Source of the DNA: an uncultured Burkholderiales bacterium
GTDB taxonomy: Bacteria; Pseudomonadota; Gammaproteobacteria; Burkholderiales; Burkholderiaceae_A
Assembly (NCBI GenBank): GCA_937864175.1
Contig: CALMJH010000017.1
Span: 35,054-99,053 of the forward strand
DNA length: 64,000 nucleotides
Direction of reading: 5' to 3'
The position numbers were made by a program, and so were the translations under genes. Each line of letters starts with the position of its first letter. The first letter of the stretch is position 1. Of the stretch, positions 25,756 to 39,387 are shown one piece after another. The notes below the pieces were generated by a model. The model worked only from the letters and a program-made list of their open reading frames with translations. It had not been told where the DNA came from and made no database searches.

Positions 25756-26229
25756 CTAAAACGGAATGTCGTCGTCGAGGTCGTCAAATCCGGCGGACTT
25801 GCCTGCTGTCCCTGGTTTGGCGCCAGCGCCAGCGGCGGGGCGACTGACGGGGTCGTCGCTCGGGCCCATGCCAGACGGGGATCCAGACCCACCCTCTCGG
25901 CCGCCCAGCAGTTGCATCTGTTCGGCAACGATCTCGGTCGTGGTCTTTTCTTGGCCAGCCTGGTCTTGCCATTTGCGCGTCCGGAGGCGGCCCTCGACGT
26001 AGACCGGTCGGCCTTTTTTGAGGTACTCGCCGGCGATCTCGGCCAGGCGGCCAAAAAAGACCACCCGGTGCCATTCGGTGTCCTCGCGCATGTCGCCACT
26101 GGACTTGTCTTTGTAACGTGAAGTCGTGGCGATGGAGACGTTGGCAATCGCGCCACCGTCCGGCGAATAACGAACCTCGGGGTCGCGGCCCAGATTGCCC
26201 ACGAGGATGACCTTGTTTACTGATGCCAT
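25756..26229 (-). CDS. ssb: Single-stranded DNA-binding protein
   Basis: SSB of 157 aa that coats single-stranded DNA during replication and repair. The N-terminal OB-fold begins [25 protein letters not shown] and includes [21 protein letters not shown] and [16 protein letters not shown] flexible Gly/Ala/Pro linker leads to the acidic tip DDLDDDIPF that recruits partner proteins. GGAG lies six bases before the ATG. Terminators on both sides make it monocistronic. Confidence 0.98.
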   Translation of the reverse strand: MASVNKVILVGNLGRDPEVRYSPDGGAIANVSIATTSRYKDKSSGDMREDTEWHRVVFFGRLAEIAGEYLKKGRPVYVEGRLRTRKWQDQAGQEKTTTEIVAEQMQLLGGREGGSGSPSGMGPSDDPVSRPAAGAGAKPGTAGKSAGFDDLDDDIPF

Positions 26230-26245
26230 GTCTTACTCCAATAAT

Positions 26246-26282
26246 GAAAAAAGGGCCCCCAAGGTAGCCAAGACCCTGGGGC
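26246..26282 (-). terminator. Intrinsic terminator between the MFS gene and ssb
   Basis: On the minus strand GCCCCAGGG and CCTTGGGGGC pair (nine pairs, one G-T) around a 9-nt loop and are followed by CCTTTTTTC. It ends the MFS transcript before ssb. Confidence 0.85.
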
Positions 26283-26286
26283 GGGG

Positions 26287-27522
26287 CTATCCACCAACCG
26301 GATGATGGATGGACGGCGACGCAGATCGAGGGCCCAACTCAACCAAGCCAACCGACATGATGCCCCAAAAGGCCAAAATGACGAGGCAGAAGACGAAGAT
26401 GCCGCCCAGCCCAAAGGCATTGACTGCAAAGCCCCCCGCCACCCCGCCAACAAAGAGCCCCAGAGACTGGGCCGTGTTGTAAATGCCCATGGCCAGTCCC
26501 CGCTGGGCCGTGGGCGCCCGACGAGAGACCCAGGAGGGCAGCACGGCCTCCATGAGGTTGAAGCCAAACATAAAGAGCCAGACGGCGAACATCCAGCCCG
26601 AGAAACTGACCGACTGCATGAAGGCGATCTCGGCGGCAATCAGAATCAGGATGCCCAAGAGAAAGACCGGCCTAAAACGTCCCCGACGTTCAGCCCAAAA
26701 AATGAGCGGAATCATGCCCACGAAGGCCAAGATCAGCATAGGCAGGTAGACCTGCCAATGGCTCTGGGTCGGCATGCCAAAGCCGGCCAGGCCCAGAGGA
26801 ATGGCGACAAACATCGAGGTCTGCACGGCCATCATGACAAAGATGCCCAGGTTGAGGCGGCCCAGCTGACCATCAAAGACCAGCCGCCAGGTTGAACGCG
26901 CACCGGCATCCTCCGGTGTCATCGGCCGACCAGACAGATCGCCCTCGGGGATCCGCAGGACCAGCAGACAGGCCAGCAGAGCCAGCAGCCCCGTCATTGC
27001 GAGAAGCCCAGAGAGTCCAAGGCTGCCAAAGAGGACCGGAGCCGCCACCAGGGAGACGGCGAAAGCCAGTCCGATAGAGGCGCCGACCATGGCCATGGCA
27101 CGGGTCCGAACGACCTCTCGGGTTCGATCCGCTAGAAAGGCACTGACCGCGGCAGAGACCGCTCCGGCTCCCTGAATCGCCCGGCCAACAATGAGCGTCT
27201 GGACATCAGAAGCCAAGGCAGCCAAGAAGCTTCCGCCTGCGAAAATCAGCAGGCCCGTCACAATGACTCTGCGACGGCCGAGGCGGTCGGAGGCGAGGCC
27301 AAAGGGAAGTTGCAGAACCGCCTGAGTAAGTCCATAGACCCCAAGGGCCAGCCCCACCAGCCGGGGGTCATCACCACCCGCTAGACCCTGGGCCCCAATG
27401 GCCATGATGGGCAGCATTAGAAAGAGCCCTAGCATCCGAAGGCCGATCACGCTGGACAAAGACAGTGCAGCGGAGCGCTCCTGGGGATCAAATCGAATGG
27501 TGGGGTTCGCGGACGACGACAT
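26287..27522 (-). CDS. MFS transporter (YajR-like drug/sugar efflux type)
   Basis: Major facilitator superfamily protein of about 411 aa with twelve hydrophobic segments. The loop 2-3 signature is present as [18 protein letters not shown], and [30 protein letters not shown] follows in helices 4-5, typical of DHA1-type exporters such as YajR. Substrate is unknown. I chose the ATG at 27522 (MSSSANPT); a GTG at 27549 would add nine residues, and neither has a Shine-Dalgarno sequence. It is divergent from uvrA across a very short region and next to ssb, an arrangement seen in other Burkholderiales. Confidence 0.85.
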   Translation of the reverse strand: MSSSANPTIRFDPQERSAALSLSSVIGLRMLGLFLMLPIMAIGAQGLAGGDDPRLVGLALGVYGLTQAVLQLPFGLASDRLGRRRVIVTGLLIFAGGSFLAALASDVQTLIVGRAIQGAGAVSAAVSAFLADRTREVVRTRAMAMVGASIGLAFAVSLVAAPVLFGSLGLSGLLAMTGLLALLACLLVLRIPEGDLSGRPMTPEDAGARSTWRLVFDGQLGRLNLGIFVMMAVQTSMFVAIPLGLAGFGMPTQSHWQVYLPMLILAFVGMIPLIFWAERRGRFRPVFLLGILILIAAEIAFMQSVSFSGWMFAVWLFMFGFNLMEAVLPSWVSRRAPTAQRGLAMGIYNTAQSLGLFVGGVAGGFAVNAFGLGGIFVFCLVILAFWGIMSVGLVELGPRSASPSIHHPVGG

Positions 27523-27529
27523 CGTTCGA

Positions 27530-27535
27530 TATAGT
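27530..27535 (+). promoter_or_regulatory. Candidate -10 element for uvrA
   Basis: TATAGT lies 27 bp before the uvrA ATG in the only space between the divergent genes. The -35 region (TTCGCG at 18 bp) is poor. No clear LexA box was seen here. Confidence 0.4.
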
Positions 27536-27561
27536 AGTTGATTGACCACTTCTCAGAGCCG

Positions 27562-30461
<2,900 letters not shown>

Positions 30462-30465
<4 letters not shown>

Positions 30466-31082
30466 CCGCCCGGCTGGCCTCTGGCCAGAACCCTGAACTG
30501 ACCCTGGCGGTCTGGCTGAGTCACCACCATCTCGCCCATTGCAGGGCTCACGCCAGTCAGTGCGGTAATGGTGACCTGATGGGTTACCCAGACCTCCGGG
30601 CCAGGGCCTGGCTGCTGGGCTAGACGCTGGGCCTGCTGTCGCGCCTGCTGGAGCTGTTGGTCCCGGTGTCCGTGTCCCTGAAAAAAGGAATTGAGGGGTG
30701 CAAACGCCTCTACCCGGCTAAACCCTGCAAAGGCCAGTCGGGCTGTCTCCAGGCATCGGCACCACTGGCTGCTTCGAACCAGGCTTGGGCGAAGGCCCTG
30801 CCGCTGAAACCATTGACCAAGTCGAACCGACTGCTCACGGCCCTCTGCCGAGAGATTGCGCTGGGTGGAACAATCGGAGAGTCGAAACTCTGGAGGGTCC
30901 CCAAAGCCGGGTTCCGTCTCCGCATGCCGGATCATGACAATTACCCCGGGCTGGGCCACCGCCTTGGCGAGGTCATCGGCCAGGCTGGGCCCAGCGACCA
31001 GCGGACCGAAGACCAGTAGGCCCACCACCCACAGCAGGAAGCACCGTCGGTTTTCCAGAAGGCCCGGGACCCTTGGTTTCAT
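30462..31082 (-). CDS. Exported histidine phosphatase family protein
   Basis: Protein of 206 aa with an N-terminal hydrophobic signal ([18 protein letters not shown], probable cleavage after SLA). The phosphatase motif [17 protein letters not shown] contains the catalytic RHA histidine, [22 protein letters not shown] and [15 protein letters not shown] supply the usual arginine-bearing pocket, and [12 protein letters not shown] the second histidine. It probably acts on phosphoesters in the periplasm; substrate unknown. It follows gltD by only 22 bp on the same strand and could be read from it; it converges on uvrA with overlapping stops. Confidence 0.85.
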
Positions 31083-31104
31083 GGCGTAGGCGACCGAGAC
31101 CCGC

Positions 31105-32571
31105 CTATCGCGGCAGGCTGGAGTGTCCCATCAGGTGGGCATCAATGGCATGGGCCGCCTGGCGTCCCTCGCGAATAGCCCAGACCACCAGGGACTGGCC
31201 CCGACGCATGTCACCGGCTGCAAAGACCTTGGGCTTGCTGGTCTGGTAGGCCTTGGTGCCATCGGTGAGGGACTTCGCATTTCCTCGGGCATCACGCTCG
31301 ACCCCAAAGGACTCGAGAATGGACCCAATGGGAGAGACAAAGCCCATGGCCAGCAGCACCAGGTCCGCCGGGAAGACCCGCTCGGTGCCCGGGACTTCCT
31401 GCAACTTGCCATCTTTCATCTCGACCTGCACCGACTTGAGCCCGGTCAGGCGACCGTTTTCGCCAATAAACTCTTTGGTAGCCACCGCAAACTCACGGTC
31501 GCAACCCTCTTCGTGGCTGCTGGAGGTGCGCAGTTTGGTCGGCCAGTAGGGCCACGTCAGGGCCTTGTTCTCCTGCTCAGGAGGCATGGGCAAGAGTTCG
31601 AATTGGGTGACGCTTGCGGCCCCGTGTCGATTGCTGGTCCCGACGCAGTCAGATCCGGTGTCTCCGCCACCAATCACAATGACGTGCTTGCCATCGGCCC
31701 GAATCTGGCCTGGGAATGCATCGCCCGCATTGACTTTGTTCTGCATGGGCAGAAACTCCATCGCGAAATGCACACCCGCCAAGTCTCGCCCGGGGACAGG
31801 AAGGTCCCGAGGCTGTTCGGCACCACCGGTCAACAAGATGGCATCGAATTCGGCCATGAGAGTCTCTGGACTGACCGTCTGACTCGCCCAGTTGGTGACC
31901 TTGGTGTCGTCCGGCAGGCTGGCCACCAGGGTGCTCGTCCGAAAGACGACACCCTCTGCCTGGAGTTGCTCGACCCGACGGTCAATGTGGTGTTTCTCCA
32001 TTTTGAAGTCTGGAATGCCATACCGAAGCAGGCCGCCAATGCGGTCGTTCTTTTCGAAGACCGTCACCGCATGGCCGGCCCTGGCGAGCTGCTGGGCAGC
32101 GGCAAGGCCCGCGGGCCCAGACCCCACCACAGCCACAGTCTTACCCGTCTTGTGAGCAGCCGGCTGGGGCCTCACCCAGCCCTCGGCCCAGCCACGGTCG
32201 ATGATGGCATGCTCGATTGACTTGATGCCAACCGCCTCGCTGTTGAAGTTGAGCGTGCAGGCCGCCTCACAGGGTGCCGGGCAGATGCGTCCGGTGAACT
32301 CCGGGAAGTTGTTGGTGGAGTGGAGCGTCTCGAGCGCAGCCTTCCACTGGTCTCGGAAGACCAGGTCGTTGAAGTCAGGGATGATGTTGTTGACTGGACA
32401 GCCGTTGTTGCAGAAGGGAATGCCGCAGTCCATACAGCGGGCCGCCTGCTGGTGAGCCTGATCAGGCGACAGCCCAATGACAAATTCCTTGTAGTGTTGA
32501 ATGCGAGCCGAGGGGGCCTCGTATGTCTCCTCAAGCCGCTCAAGCTCCATGAAGCCGGTAATTTTTCCCAT
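31105..32571 (-). CDS. gltD: Glutamate synthase [NADPH] small subunit
   Basis: Beta subunit of GOGAT, 488 aa, which supplies electrons from NADPH to GltB. I moved the start to the ATG at 32571 ([18 protein letters not shown]), which has AGGA six bases before it; the 76-residue ORF-track extension lies in gltB. Iron-sulfur cysteines are in [23 protein letters not shown] and [14 protein letters not shown] binding is at [21 protein letters not shown] and NADPH binding at [15 protein letters not shown]. gltB lies 34 bp upstream. A small hairpin (31087-31107, TAGGCG/CGCCTA) overlaps the stop. Confidence 0.97.
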   Translation of the reverse strand: MGKITGFMELERLEETYEAPSARIQHYKEFVIGLSPDQAHQQAARCMDCGIPFCNNGCPVNNIIPDFNDLVFRDQWKAALETLHSTNNFPEFTGRICPAPCEAACTLNFNSEAVGIKSIEHAIIDRGWAEGWVRPQPAAHKTGKTVAVVGSGPAGLAAAQQLARAGHAVTVFEKNDRIGGLLRYGIPDFKMEKHHIDRRVEQLQAEGVVFRTSTLVASLPDDTKVTNWASQTVSPETLMAEFDAILLTGGAEQPRDLPVPGRDLAGVHFAMEFLPMQNKVNAGDAFPGQIRADGKHVIVIGGGDTGSDCVGTSNRHGAASVTQFELLPMPPEQENKALTWPYWPTKLRTSSSHEEGCDREFAVATKEFIGENGRLTGLKSVQVEMKDGKLQEVPGTERVFPADLVLLAMGFVSPIGSILESFGVERDARGNAKSLTDGTKAYQTSKPKVFAAGDMRRGQSLVVWAIREGRQAAHAIDAHLMGHSSLPR

Positions 32572-32605
32572 GGTCTTTCCTGTTGATAGATCGATAGGGG
32601 GCCGC

Positions 32606-35600
32606 TCAGACGACTGCGGCCACTGAGGGTTCTGTCTGGCGACGGGCCGCCATCTCGCCCAAGGCACGTCGGTACTCGTTGGGGAAGACTTTGACAAACT
32701 TCGTCCGCGAGGTGGTCCAGTGGTCAAGGATCTCGCGGGCACGGACAGAGCCCGTCCAACGGTGATGGTCTTCGACAAGCCGCCGCAGTTGCTGCTCATC
32801 CGTCTGGCCCAGGTGCCAGATGCCCTGATCGAGGCTAGCCCTTTGCTCGTCCTCGGACAGGACCGGATCGAGACTCACCATGGCGGTGTTGCAGCGACTG
32901 GCGAAAGAGCCGTCTTCGTCGTAGACATAGGCGATGCCCCCCGACATACCCGCCGCGAAATTTCGGCCGGTCTGACCCAGCACCACAACCGTGCCGCCGG
33001 TCATGTACTCGCAGCCATGGTCACCAGTGCCCTCTACGACAGCCGTCGCGCCAGAGAGGCGGACCGCAAATCGCTCACCGGCGACGCCACGGAAGAAGGC
33101 CTCACCCGAGGTCGCACCATAGAGGACGGTGTTGCCCACGATGATGTTGTCATGGGCCACGCCACGAAACTCGATAGAGGGGCGAACGACAATCCGGCCA
33201 CCTGAGAGGCCTTTGCCGGTGTAGTCATTGGCATCCCCAATGAGGTAGAGCGTGATGCCTTTGGCCAGGAATGCTCCAAAAGACTGGCCGCCAGTTCCCT
33301 CTAGCTGGATGTGCAGCGTGTCGTCCGGCAGACCGTCTGGGTGATGCTTGACGAGTTCGCCTGAGAGCATGGCACCGACCGTTCGATTGACGTTGGTGAC
33401 GCGCTCGATGAACTGGACCTTCTCGCCACGATCGATGGCTGCCCTGGATTTCTGAATCAGGACCTGGTCGAGGGCCTTCTCCAGGCCATGATCCTGACTA
33501 GAGGAGTGGCGACGCTGCGCAACGTCTTGGACGGCCGGCTGGGCTAGCAGCCGGGAGAAGTCCAGGCCCTTGGCCTTCCAGTGGTCGACGCCCGGTCGCA
33601 TGTCGAGCAGGTCTGCACGGCCCACGAGGTCTTCAAAATGACGAATACCCAGCTGGGCCATGATCTGACGGGCCTCTTCGGCAACGAAGAAGAAAAAGTT
33701 CACCACATGCTCCGGCCGGCCCTGAAATTTTCTGCGCAGGACTGGGTCCTGGGTTGCTACACCCACCGGACAGGTGTTGAGGTGACATTTGCGCATCATG
33801 ATGCAGCCCTCGACCACCAATGGGGCCGTTGCAAATCCCATTTCGTCTGCGCCGAGCATGGCCGCAATCACGACATCACGACCCGTCTTCATCTGGCCAT
33901 CGGCCTGGACCCGAATCCGGTCTCGCAGTCCATTCAAGACGAGGGTCTGCTGGGTCTCGGCCAGACCAATCTCCCAGGGAGAGCCAGCGTGCTTAATGGA
34001 GGAGAGTGGTGAGGCCCCAGTGCCGCCATCGTGTCCTGCGATGACCAGATGGTCGGCCTTGGCCTTGGCGACGCCCGCGGCCACCGTGCCCACCCCAACC
34101 TCCGAGACGAGCTTGACCGAGATGTCTGCATGGGCCGCCACGTTTTTGAGGTCGTGGATCAGCTGGGCCAGGTCCTCAATGGAGTAGATGTCGTGGTGGG
34201 GAGGCGGGGAAATGAGTCCGACGCCAGGGACGGAGTGACGCAGCTCACCAATGTATTCAGAGACTTTTCCACCAGGAAGCTGGCCACCCTCGCCAGGTTT
34301 TGCGCCCTGGGCCATTTTGATCTGGACCTGGTCGGCCGAGACGAGATACTCGGTAGTGACACCAAAACGACCTGAGGCCACCTGCTTAATCTTGGAACGC
34401 AGGCTGTCGTGGTCGACCAGGGCATAGTCGGACTCGATCTGCTTGGCCCCAATGACGTCCGAGAGCCGAGTGCCTGCCGTGATGGCAATGCCTTTGAGCT
34501 CGTTTCGATAGCGACGCTTGTCCTCGCCACCTTCGCCGGTATTGGATTTGCCGCCGATTCGGTTCATGGCTACGGCCAGCGTGGCGTGGGCCTCGGTAGA
34601 GATCGAGCCCAGAGACATTGCACCGGTTGCAAATCGCTTGACGATCTCGGCCGCAGGCTCGACCTCGTCGAGGGGAATGGCCTTGGCGGGATCAAGCTTG
34701 AACTCAAAGAGGCCACGCAGGGTCATGTGTCGACGGCTCTGGTCATTAATGATCTGGGCGTAGTCTTTGTAGGTGTTGTAGCTATTGGCCCGGCTGGCGT
34801 GCTGGAGCTTGGCGATGGCATCGGGCGTCCACATGTGTTCCTCGCCCCGCACCCGCCAGGCATATTCGCCGCCAGTCTCCAGCATGTTGCTCAAGACTGG
34901 ATCGTCGCCGAAGGCCTGCCGATGGGTTCGGATGGCCTCTTCGGCCATCTCAAAAATGCCGATGCCCTCCACGGCGCTGGGCGTGTTGGTGAAGTACTGG
35001 TCGATGGTGGCCTGGTTGATGCCAATGGCCTCGAAGATCTGGGCGCCGCAGTACGACATGTAGGTCGAGATGCCCATCTTGGACATGATCTTCGAGAGAC
35101 CCTTGCCGATGGCCTTGATGAAGTTGGCCACGGCCTTTTCGGGGCTGAGGTCCTTGGAGAGAGTCTTGTGAAAATCGACAATGCTCTCCATGGCGAGGTA
35201 TGGATGGACAGCCTCCGCGCCGTAGCCGGCCAAAACGGCGAAGTGGTGGACCTCTCGGGCAGATCCAGTCTCAACGACCAGGCCAGCCAAGGTCCGCTTG
35301 CCCTCACGCACCAGGTGCTGGTGAATGGCTGAGAGAGCCAAGAGCGCAGGAATGGCCACGCGATCGGCTGCCACACCACGGTCGCTGATGATCAGAATAT
35401 TGGCACCAGCCGCTATTGCATCGACGGCCTCCGCCGCGATGGTGGCCAGGCGGGCCTCGATGCCCTCCTGCCCCCAGACCAGCGGATAGGTGATGTCCAA
35501 GACCTGGCTGCGGAATTTGCCGCGGGTGTGCTGCTCAATCTCTCTGAGCCGCTGCATGTCGGCGAAGTTCAGGATGGGCTGGCTGACCTCGAGTCGCAGA

Positions 35601-37315
35601 GGAGGGTTGACCTGATTGATGTCCAGCAGGTTGGGCTTGGGCCCAATGAAGGAGTTGAGCGACATCACAATGGCCTCCCGAATCGGGTCGATCGGGGGGT
35701 TGGTGACCTGCGCAAACAACTGCTTGAAGTAGTGATAGAGAGGCTTGTTTTTGTCGGAGAGGACGGCCAGTGGGGAGTCGTTGCCCATTGAGCCGATGCC
35801 CTCCTCGCCCGCCTGGGCCATGGGGGCCATCAGGAACTTGAGGTCCTCCTGGGTGTAGCCAAAGGCCTGCTGCCGATCGATCAGTGGCAAGTCGCTGGCC
35901 ATCGGGACGTTCTCTGCCTCGGGATTCAGGCTGGTAAGTTCTACCCGAACGTTTTCGATCCACTGCTTGTAGGGTCTAGATTGTGAGAGGGCACTCTTGA
36001 GTTCGTCGTCCTGAATCATCCGGCCCTGCTCAAGGTCGATCAGAAACATCTTGCCTGGCTGTAGACGCCACTTGCGAACGATCCGACTCTCGGGAATGGG
36101 CAGAACCCCGGACTCCGACGCCATGATGACGACCTCGTCATCGGTGATGCAGTAACGAGAGGGCCGAAGGCCATTTCGATCGAGGGTTGCACCGATCTGG
36201 CGGCCATCGGTAAAGACGATGGAGGCGGGACCATCCCAGGGTTCCATCATGGAGGCGTGGTACTCGTAGAAGGCCCGACGTCCTTCCTCCATGGTGGTGT
36301 GCTGCTCCCAGGGTTCGGGAATCATCATCATGACGGCATGGGCCAGTGGGTAGCCGGCCGCCACCAAGAGTTCTAGGCAGTTGTCGAACGTGGCCGTGTC
36401 TGACTGCCCAGCGAAGCTAATGGGGTAGAGCTTCTGGAGGTCTGCGCCAAGGACTGGGCTGTTCATGACCCCTTCTCTGGCTCGCATCCAGTTGTAGTTG
36501 CCTTTAACGGTATTGATCTCGCCGTTGTGCGCCACCATGCGGTAGGGGTGCGCCAGCGGCCACTCGGGGAAGGTGTTGGTCGAGAAGCGTTGGTGGACCA
36601 AGGCCAGTGCCGAGACGCAGCGGGGGTCTGCAAGGTCTTTGAAGTAGACGCCCACCTGATCGGCCAGCAGGAGTCCCTTGTAGACAATCGTCCTGCTCGA
36701 CATGGACGGCACGTAGTACTCCTTGCCGTGCTTCAGGCCCAGCGACTGGATGGCACTAGAGGCGGTCTTTCGAATGACATAGAGCTTGCGCTCAAGCGCG
36801 TCTTGGACCACGACATCCGTCCCGCGGCCAATAAAGAGCTGGCGAATGACCGGTTCTTTGGCCCGGACCCGCGGCGACATGGGCATTTCGGCATTGGTGG
36901 GAACGTCTCGCCAGCCCAGGACCACCTGGCCCTCGGCCATGACCGCACGCTCCAGAGCCCGCTCACAGGCCAGCCGGCTGGCATGTTCCTTCGGCAAAAA
37001 AACCATGCCAACACCGTATTCGCCGGCCGGTGGCAAGGCGATGCCTTGCAGGGCCATCTCCTCTCGAAAGAAGGCGTCAGGGATCTGCAGCAGGATGCCC
37101 GCGCCGTCGCCCATCAGGGCATCGGCGCCCACCGCGCCACGATGGTCGAGGTTCCTGAGAATGAGCAGGCCCTGCTGCACGATTTCGTGGGATTTGCGTC
37201 CCCGCATCTGGGCGACAAAGCCCACGCCGCAGGCATCGTGCTCATGGGCGGGGTTGTAGAGCCCGAAGGCCGTCTGAGGGGAAGACGAATCGTTGGGGGT
37301 GACGGACTGAGCCAT
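32606..37315 (-). CDS. gltB: Glutamate synthase [NADPH] large subunit
   Basis: Alpha subunit of GOGAT, 1569 aa, converting glutamine and 2-oxoglutarate to two glutamates; with glutamine synthetase it is the main ammonium assimilation route. The class II amidotransferase cysteine is in [13 protein letters not shown] (Cys29, expected to become residue 1 after processing). The central and FMN domains follow ([43 protein letters not shown]), then the 3Fe-4S motif [15 protein letters not shown] and the C-terminal beta-helix ([32 protein letters not shown]). I prefer the ATG at 37315 to 37351; both have only weak ribosome sites. Confidence 0.97.
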   Translation of the reverse strand: MAQSVTPNDSSSPQTAFGLYNPAHEHDACGVGFVAQMRGRKSHEIVQQGLLILRNLDHRGAVGADALMGDGAGILLQIPDAFFREEMALQGIALPPAGEYGVGMVFLPKEHASRLACERALERAVMAEGQVVLGWRDVPTNAEMPMSPRVRAKEPVIRQLFIGRGTDVVVQDALERKLYVIRKTASSAIQSLGLKHGKEYYVPSMSSRTIVYKGLLLADQVGVYFKDLADPRCVSALALVHQRFSTNTFPEWPLAHPYRMVAHNGEINTVKGNYNWMRAREGVMNSPVLGADLQKLYPISFAGQSDTATFDNCLELLVAAGYPLAHAVMMMIPEPWEQHTTMEEGRRAFYEYHASMMEPWDGPASIVFTDGRQIGATLDRNGLRPSRYCITDDEVVIMASESGVLPIPESRIVRKWRLQPGKMFLIDLEQGRMIQDDELKSALSQSRPYKQWIENVRVELTSLNPEAENVPMASDLPLIDRQQAFGYTQEDLKFLMAPMAQAGEEGIGSMGNDSPLAVLSDKNKPLYHYFKQLFAQVTNPPIDPIREAIVMSLNSFIGPKPNLLDINQVNPPLRLEVSQPILNFADMQRLREIEQHTRGKFRSQVLDITYPLVWGQEGIEARLATIAAEAVDAIAAGANILIISDRGVAADRVAIPALLALSAIHQHLVREGKRTLAGLVVETGSAREVHHFAVLAGYGAEAVHPYLAMESIVDFHKTLSKDLSPEKAVANFIKAIGKGLSKIMSKMGISTYMSYCGAQIFEAIGINQATIDQYFTNTPSAVEGIGIFEMAEEAIRTHRQAFGDDPVLSNMLETGGEYAWRVRGEEHMWTPDAIAKLQHASRANSYNTYKDYAQIINDQSRRHMTLRGLFEFKLDPAKAIPLDEVEPAAEIVKRFATGAMSLGSISTEAHATLAVAMNRIGGKSNTGEGGEDKRRYRNELKGIAITAGTRLSDVIGAKQIESDYALVDHDSLRSKIKQVASGRFGVTTEYLVSADQVQIKMAQGAKPGEGGQLPGGKVSEYIGELRHSVPGVGLISPPPHHDIYSIEDLAQLIHDLKNVAAHADISVKLVSEVGVGTVAAGVAKAKADHLVIAGHDGGTGASPLSSIKHAGSPWEIGLAETQQTLVLNGLRDRIRVQADGQMKTGRDVVIAAMLGADEMGFATAPLVVEGCIMMRKCHLNTCPVGVATQDPVLRRKFQGRPEHVVNFFFFVAEEARQIMAQLGIRHFEDLVGRADLLDMRPGVDHWKAKGLDFSRLLAQPAVQDVAQRRHSSSQDHGLEKALDQVLIQKSRAAIDRGEKVQFIERVTNVNRTVGAMLSGELVKHHPDGLPDDTLHIQLEGTGGQSFGAFLAKGITLYLIGDANDYTGKGLSGGRIVVRPSIEFRGVAHDNIIVGNTVLYGATSGEAFFRGVAGERFAVRLSGATAVVEGTGDHGCEYMTGGTVVVLGQTGRNFAAGMSGGIAYVYDEDGSFASRCNTAMVSLDPVLSEDEQRASLDQGIWHLGQTDEQQLRRLVEDHHRWTGSVRAREILDHWTTSRTKFVKVFPNEYRRALGEMAARRQTEPSVAAVV

Positions 37316-37351
37316 GGTGGCAGTGCTCTCGAAAACAAAAAGGGCACCCAT

Positions 37352-37481
37352 TGTCGCGCAGACCCCCTGGTTTAGGCTAGACAGAGGACCTACAGAAACT
37401 CGATAAAGACTGATTTTTAATTGGGGTCAGTACAAATATTTAAGTCCAGGGGGCCGGTCTTGAAATTTTATTAGGGACACC
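37352..37481. other. AT-rich intergenic pocket between gltB and the RAYT-like gene
   Basis: These 130 bp are clearly richer in A/T than the flanks. They hold the gltB leader and a motif TTAATTGGGGTCAGTACAAA (37418-37437) that resembles GGGGTCAG-type sequences I associate with the flanks of Y1-transposase genes (from memory, unchecked). No terminator and no convincing promoter was found. Confidence 0.45.
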
Positions 37482-38189
37482 TCATTGGGGAGTCTCAGTG
37501 GCCTTAAGACGGGGCCTTCCGCGCGGCCGAAGCCGCCACTGTTCCTGAAAGACCGGCGGGCACGAGGCCCAGCCCGCCTCCGTCAGCAGGGGCCTGCCCG
37601 TTGAGAGGCCACGGCCAATCTGGGCGACCATGGACTCCGCCAGGGGCTCAGAGAGCCTCTGGCGATAAGCCCTCTCACGTTCAAACGGGGTATTGCCCAG
37701 GGCCCAATAGACGGGCAAGGCCTGCACCGGACTGCCCATCGGTGAGCGCTGACCAGCCCAGAGTCCGGTGCTCGACCACGGCCAGTCCAAGGCGGAGGCC
37801 GCCAGGCCAAGTCGCTGGGCCTGGCCGTCCAGGAAGCGCTTGACCTCGAGACCGAAAGCCTGGGCATCCACCCAATAACTCCGGTAGCGACCATCGAAGG
37901 GCGTGCCACTGCGAGCCCAACGTCGGTTGAATTGCGCCACATACCGACGACCCAGCTGCTGCATCACGTCGGCAATCGCACGGGTCCGCTGGGGGGTGAC
38001 CAGCCAGTGGGCCTCACGGTCGGTGCAGGTCCAGGCATGGACCCAGAGTCCGCAGCCTTGGGCGGCCTCAAAAAATACTCGAAGGTAGGTCTCGCGATCC
38101 TGGTCATCGAGACAGAAGGCCTGGCCAGCATGCCCACGCTGCATCAGGTGATAACAGCGCCCAGTTGCGATACTCCGGGGGCGACGCAT
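37482..38189 (-). CDS. REP-associated tyrosine transposase (RAYT)-like protein, degenerate HUH motif
   Basis: Protein of 235 aa related to single-domain Y1 transposases (TnpA-REP). The pattern YHLMQRGHAGQAFCLDDQDR at the N-terminus, HAW....DREAHWLVTP in the middle and LGRRYVAQFNRRWARSGTPFDGRYRS match the usual HxxxRGNNR, HAYVLMTNHVHLLVTP and GRRYV..N....RTGTLWEGRY blocks. The HUH motif is altered: the first histidine is Glu59, leaving only His61. The usual ELNPVRAGM block is also lost (FLDGQAQRLGLAA). Tyr83 remains. AAGGAG is seven bases before the ATG, so it is probably translated. It may be a domesticated protein. No flanking inverted repeats were found. Confidence 0.75.
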   Translation of the reverse strand: MRRPRSIATGRCYHLMQRGHAGQAFCLDDQDRETYLRVFFEAAQGCGLWVHAWTCTDREAHWLVTPQRTRAIADVMQQLGRRYVAQFNRRWARSGTPFDGRYRSYWVDAQAFGLEVKRFLDGQAQRLGLAASALDWPWSSTGLWAGQRSPMGSPVQALPVYWALGNTPFERERAYRQRLSEPLAESMVAQIGRGLSTGRPLLTEAGWASCPPVFQEQWRLRPRGRPRLKATETPQ

Positions 38190-38223
38190 CAGCGGTCTCC
38201 TTCTACCCGTGCGTCTTTGCGCA

Positions 38224-39387
38224 TTAGAGGCTCACCCGGGCGGGCCACTGGGCCCTTCCCGGAAAGCAGTCGGCATGCCGAAGCATGGCCTGTCGATCTG
38301 TCAGGCCCGCAATCTCATCGGCGGCCTCTCGTCGGGCGAGGTGGGGAGCCTCATGGTCCTGTCGAGCCGCAAGGGCCAGGCCAAAGAGGTCGCTCACCAC
38401 CAGCTCTGCCACCGTCGTCATCTCCACTACCCGTGGATGTCGATAGAGCCGCTGACGGAGAAAAGACTTGAGTGCCTGAACCTTTGGACCCATCTCGTCC
38501 GAAAAGCCCACGAGAGGACTGGCCATCTCTCGCACTTGGGCGGCAGTCTCGATGCCGTTGGCGACCAGCCGAGACAGAGTGGACTGGGTCAGGTCATCGA
38601 TCTGCTCGTTGATCATCCCCCGAATCAGCTCACAGACCAGCCGGTCACGATCGAGGCCTGGGTACTGGGTGGTGAGCCTGCGCAAGTGCGGTGCTACCAA
38701 GGCCTGCTCCTGCACCTCCTCAAAGACCAGGAGTCCTGATCGCAGACCATCGTCGAGGTCATGGTGGTTGTAGGCCACCTCGTCGGCCAGGTTCGCCAGC
38801 TGGGCCTCCAGGCTCGGTGATTGACGATCAAGGAATCGCTGACCGACCTCTCCGAGTCTGGTCGCCAGCCGGATGGAACAGTGCTTGAGAATGCCCTCAC
38901 GGGTCTCAAAGCAGAGGTTGAGGCCATCGAAATCGGCATAACGATGCTCGAGACGATCGACCACTCGAAGGCTCTGCAGGTTGTGCTCAAAGCCCTGAAG
39001 GCCCGCACTGGCGTCTTGTAGGGCTCGGTTCAGGGAATGCTGTCCGGCGTGGCCAAAGGGGGTATGGCCCAAGTCGTGCGCCAGACAGATGGCCTCGGTG
39101 AGCTCCTCATCGAGCCGCAGGCGCCTGGCAACCGACCGGGCAATCTGGGCCACCTCCAGGCTGTGGGTGAGACGCGTTCGAAAGAGGTCTCCCTCATGGT
39201 TGACGAAGACCTGTGTCTTGTAGAGCAACTTACGAAAGGCAGTGGAGTGAACAATGCGGTCCCGATCCCTTTGAAAGACAGACCGACCCGGAGCAGCAGG
39301 CTCGGGGTGGCGCCGGCCACGACTCTGGTCTGCCCGACTCGCATAACTCGCCAGGCCCAACCCCGACTCCAGGCCAGCTGAGGTCAC
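38224..39387 (-). CDS. dgt: dGTPase-like HD-domain phosphohydrolase
   Basis: Deoxynucleoside triphosphate triphosphohydrolase-like protein of 387 aa; the family cleaves dNTPs to deoxynucleoside and triphosphate. The HD metal site is seen as [50 protein letters not shown] (His-Asp) and the later [14 protein letters not shown] aspartate. The start overlaps the aroB stop by ATGA, giving the aroK-aroB-dgt unit common in proteobacteria. Exact nucleotide preference cannot be read from sequence. Confidence 0.95.
   Translation of the reverse strand: MTSAGLESGLGLASYASRADQSRGRRHPEPAAPGRSVFQRDRDRIVHSTAFRKLLYKTQVFVNHEGDLFRTRLTHSLEVAQIARSVARRLRLDEELTEAICLAHDLGHTPFGHAGQHSLNRALQDASAGLQGFEHNLQSLRVVDRLEHRYADFDGLNLCFETREGILKHCSIRLATRLGEVGQRFLDRQSPSLEAQLANLADEVAYNHHDLDDGLRSGLLVFEEVQEQALVAPHLRRLTTQYPGLDRDRLVCELIRGMINEQIDDLTQSTLSRLVANGIETAAQVREMASPLVGFSDEMGPKVQALKSFLRQRLYRHPRVVEMTTVAELVVSDLFGLALAARQDHEAPHLARREAADEIAGLTDRQAMLRHADCFPGRAQWPARVSL

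Noticed and set aside
31123-32220. 365-aa plus-strand ORF opposite gltD
   Set aside because: Shadow frame created by codon bias of gltD; its sequence shows no family motif.
34409-35332. 307-aa plus-strand ORF opposite gltB
   Set aside because: Antisense shadow of a highly conserved gene in a GC-rich genome; no recognisable domain, no ribosome site, and gltB is intact.
37316-37481. Sigma54 promoter for gltB
   Set aside because: I looked for GG-N10-GC spacing with TGGCAC or TTGC halves and found none; no convincing sigma70 promoter either.
37352-38223. Complete insertion sequence around the RAYT-like gene
   Set aside because: No terminal inverted repeats or target duplication could be found, and the catalytic motif is broken.
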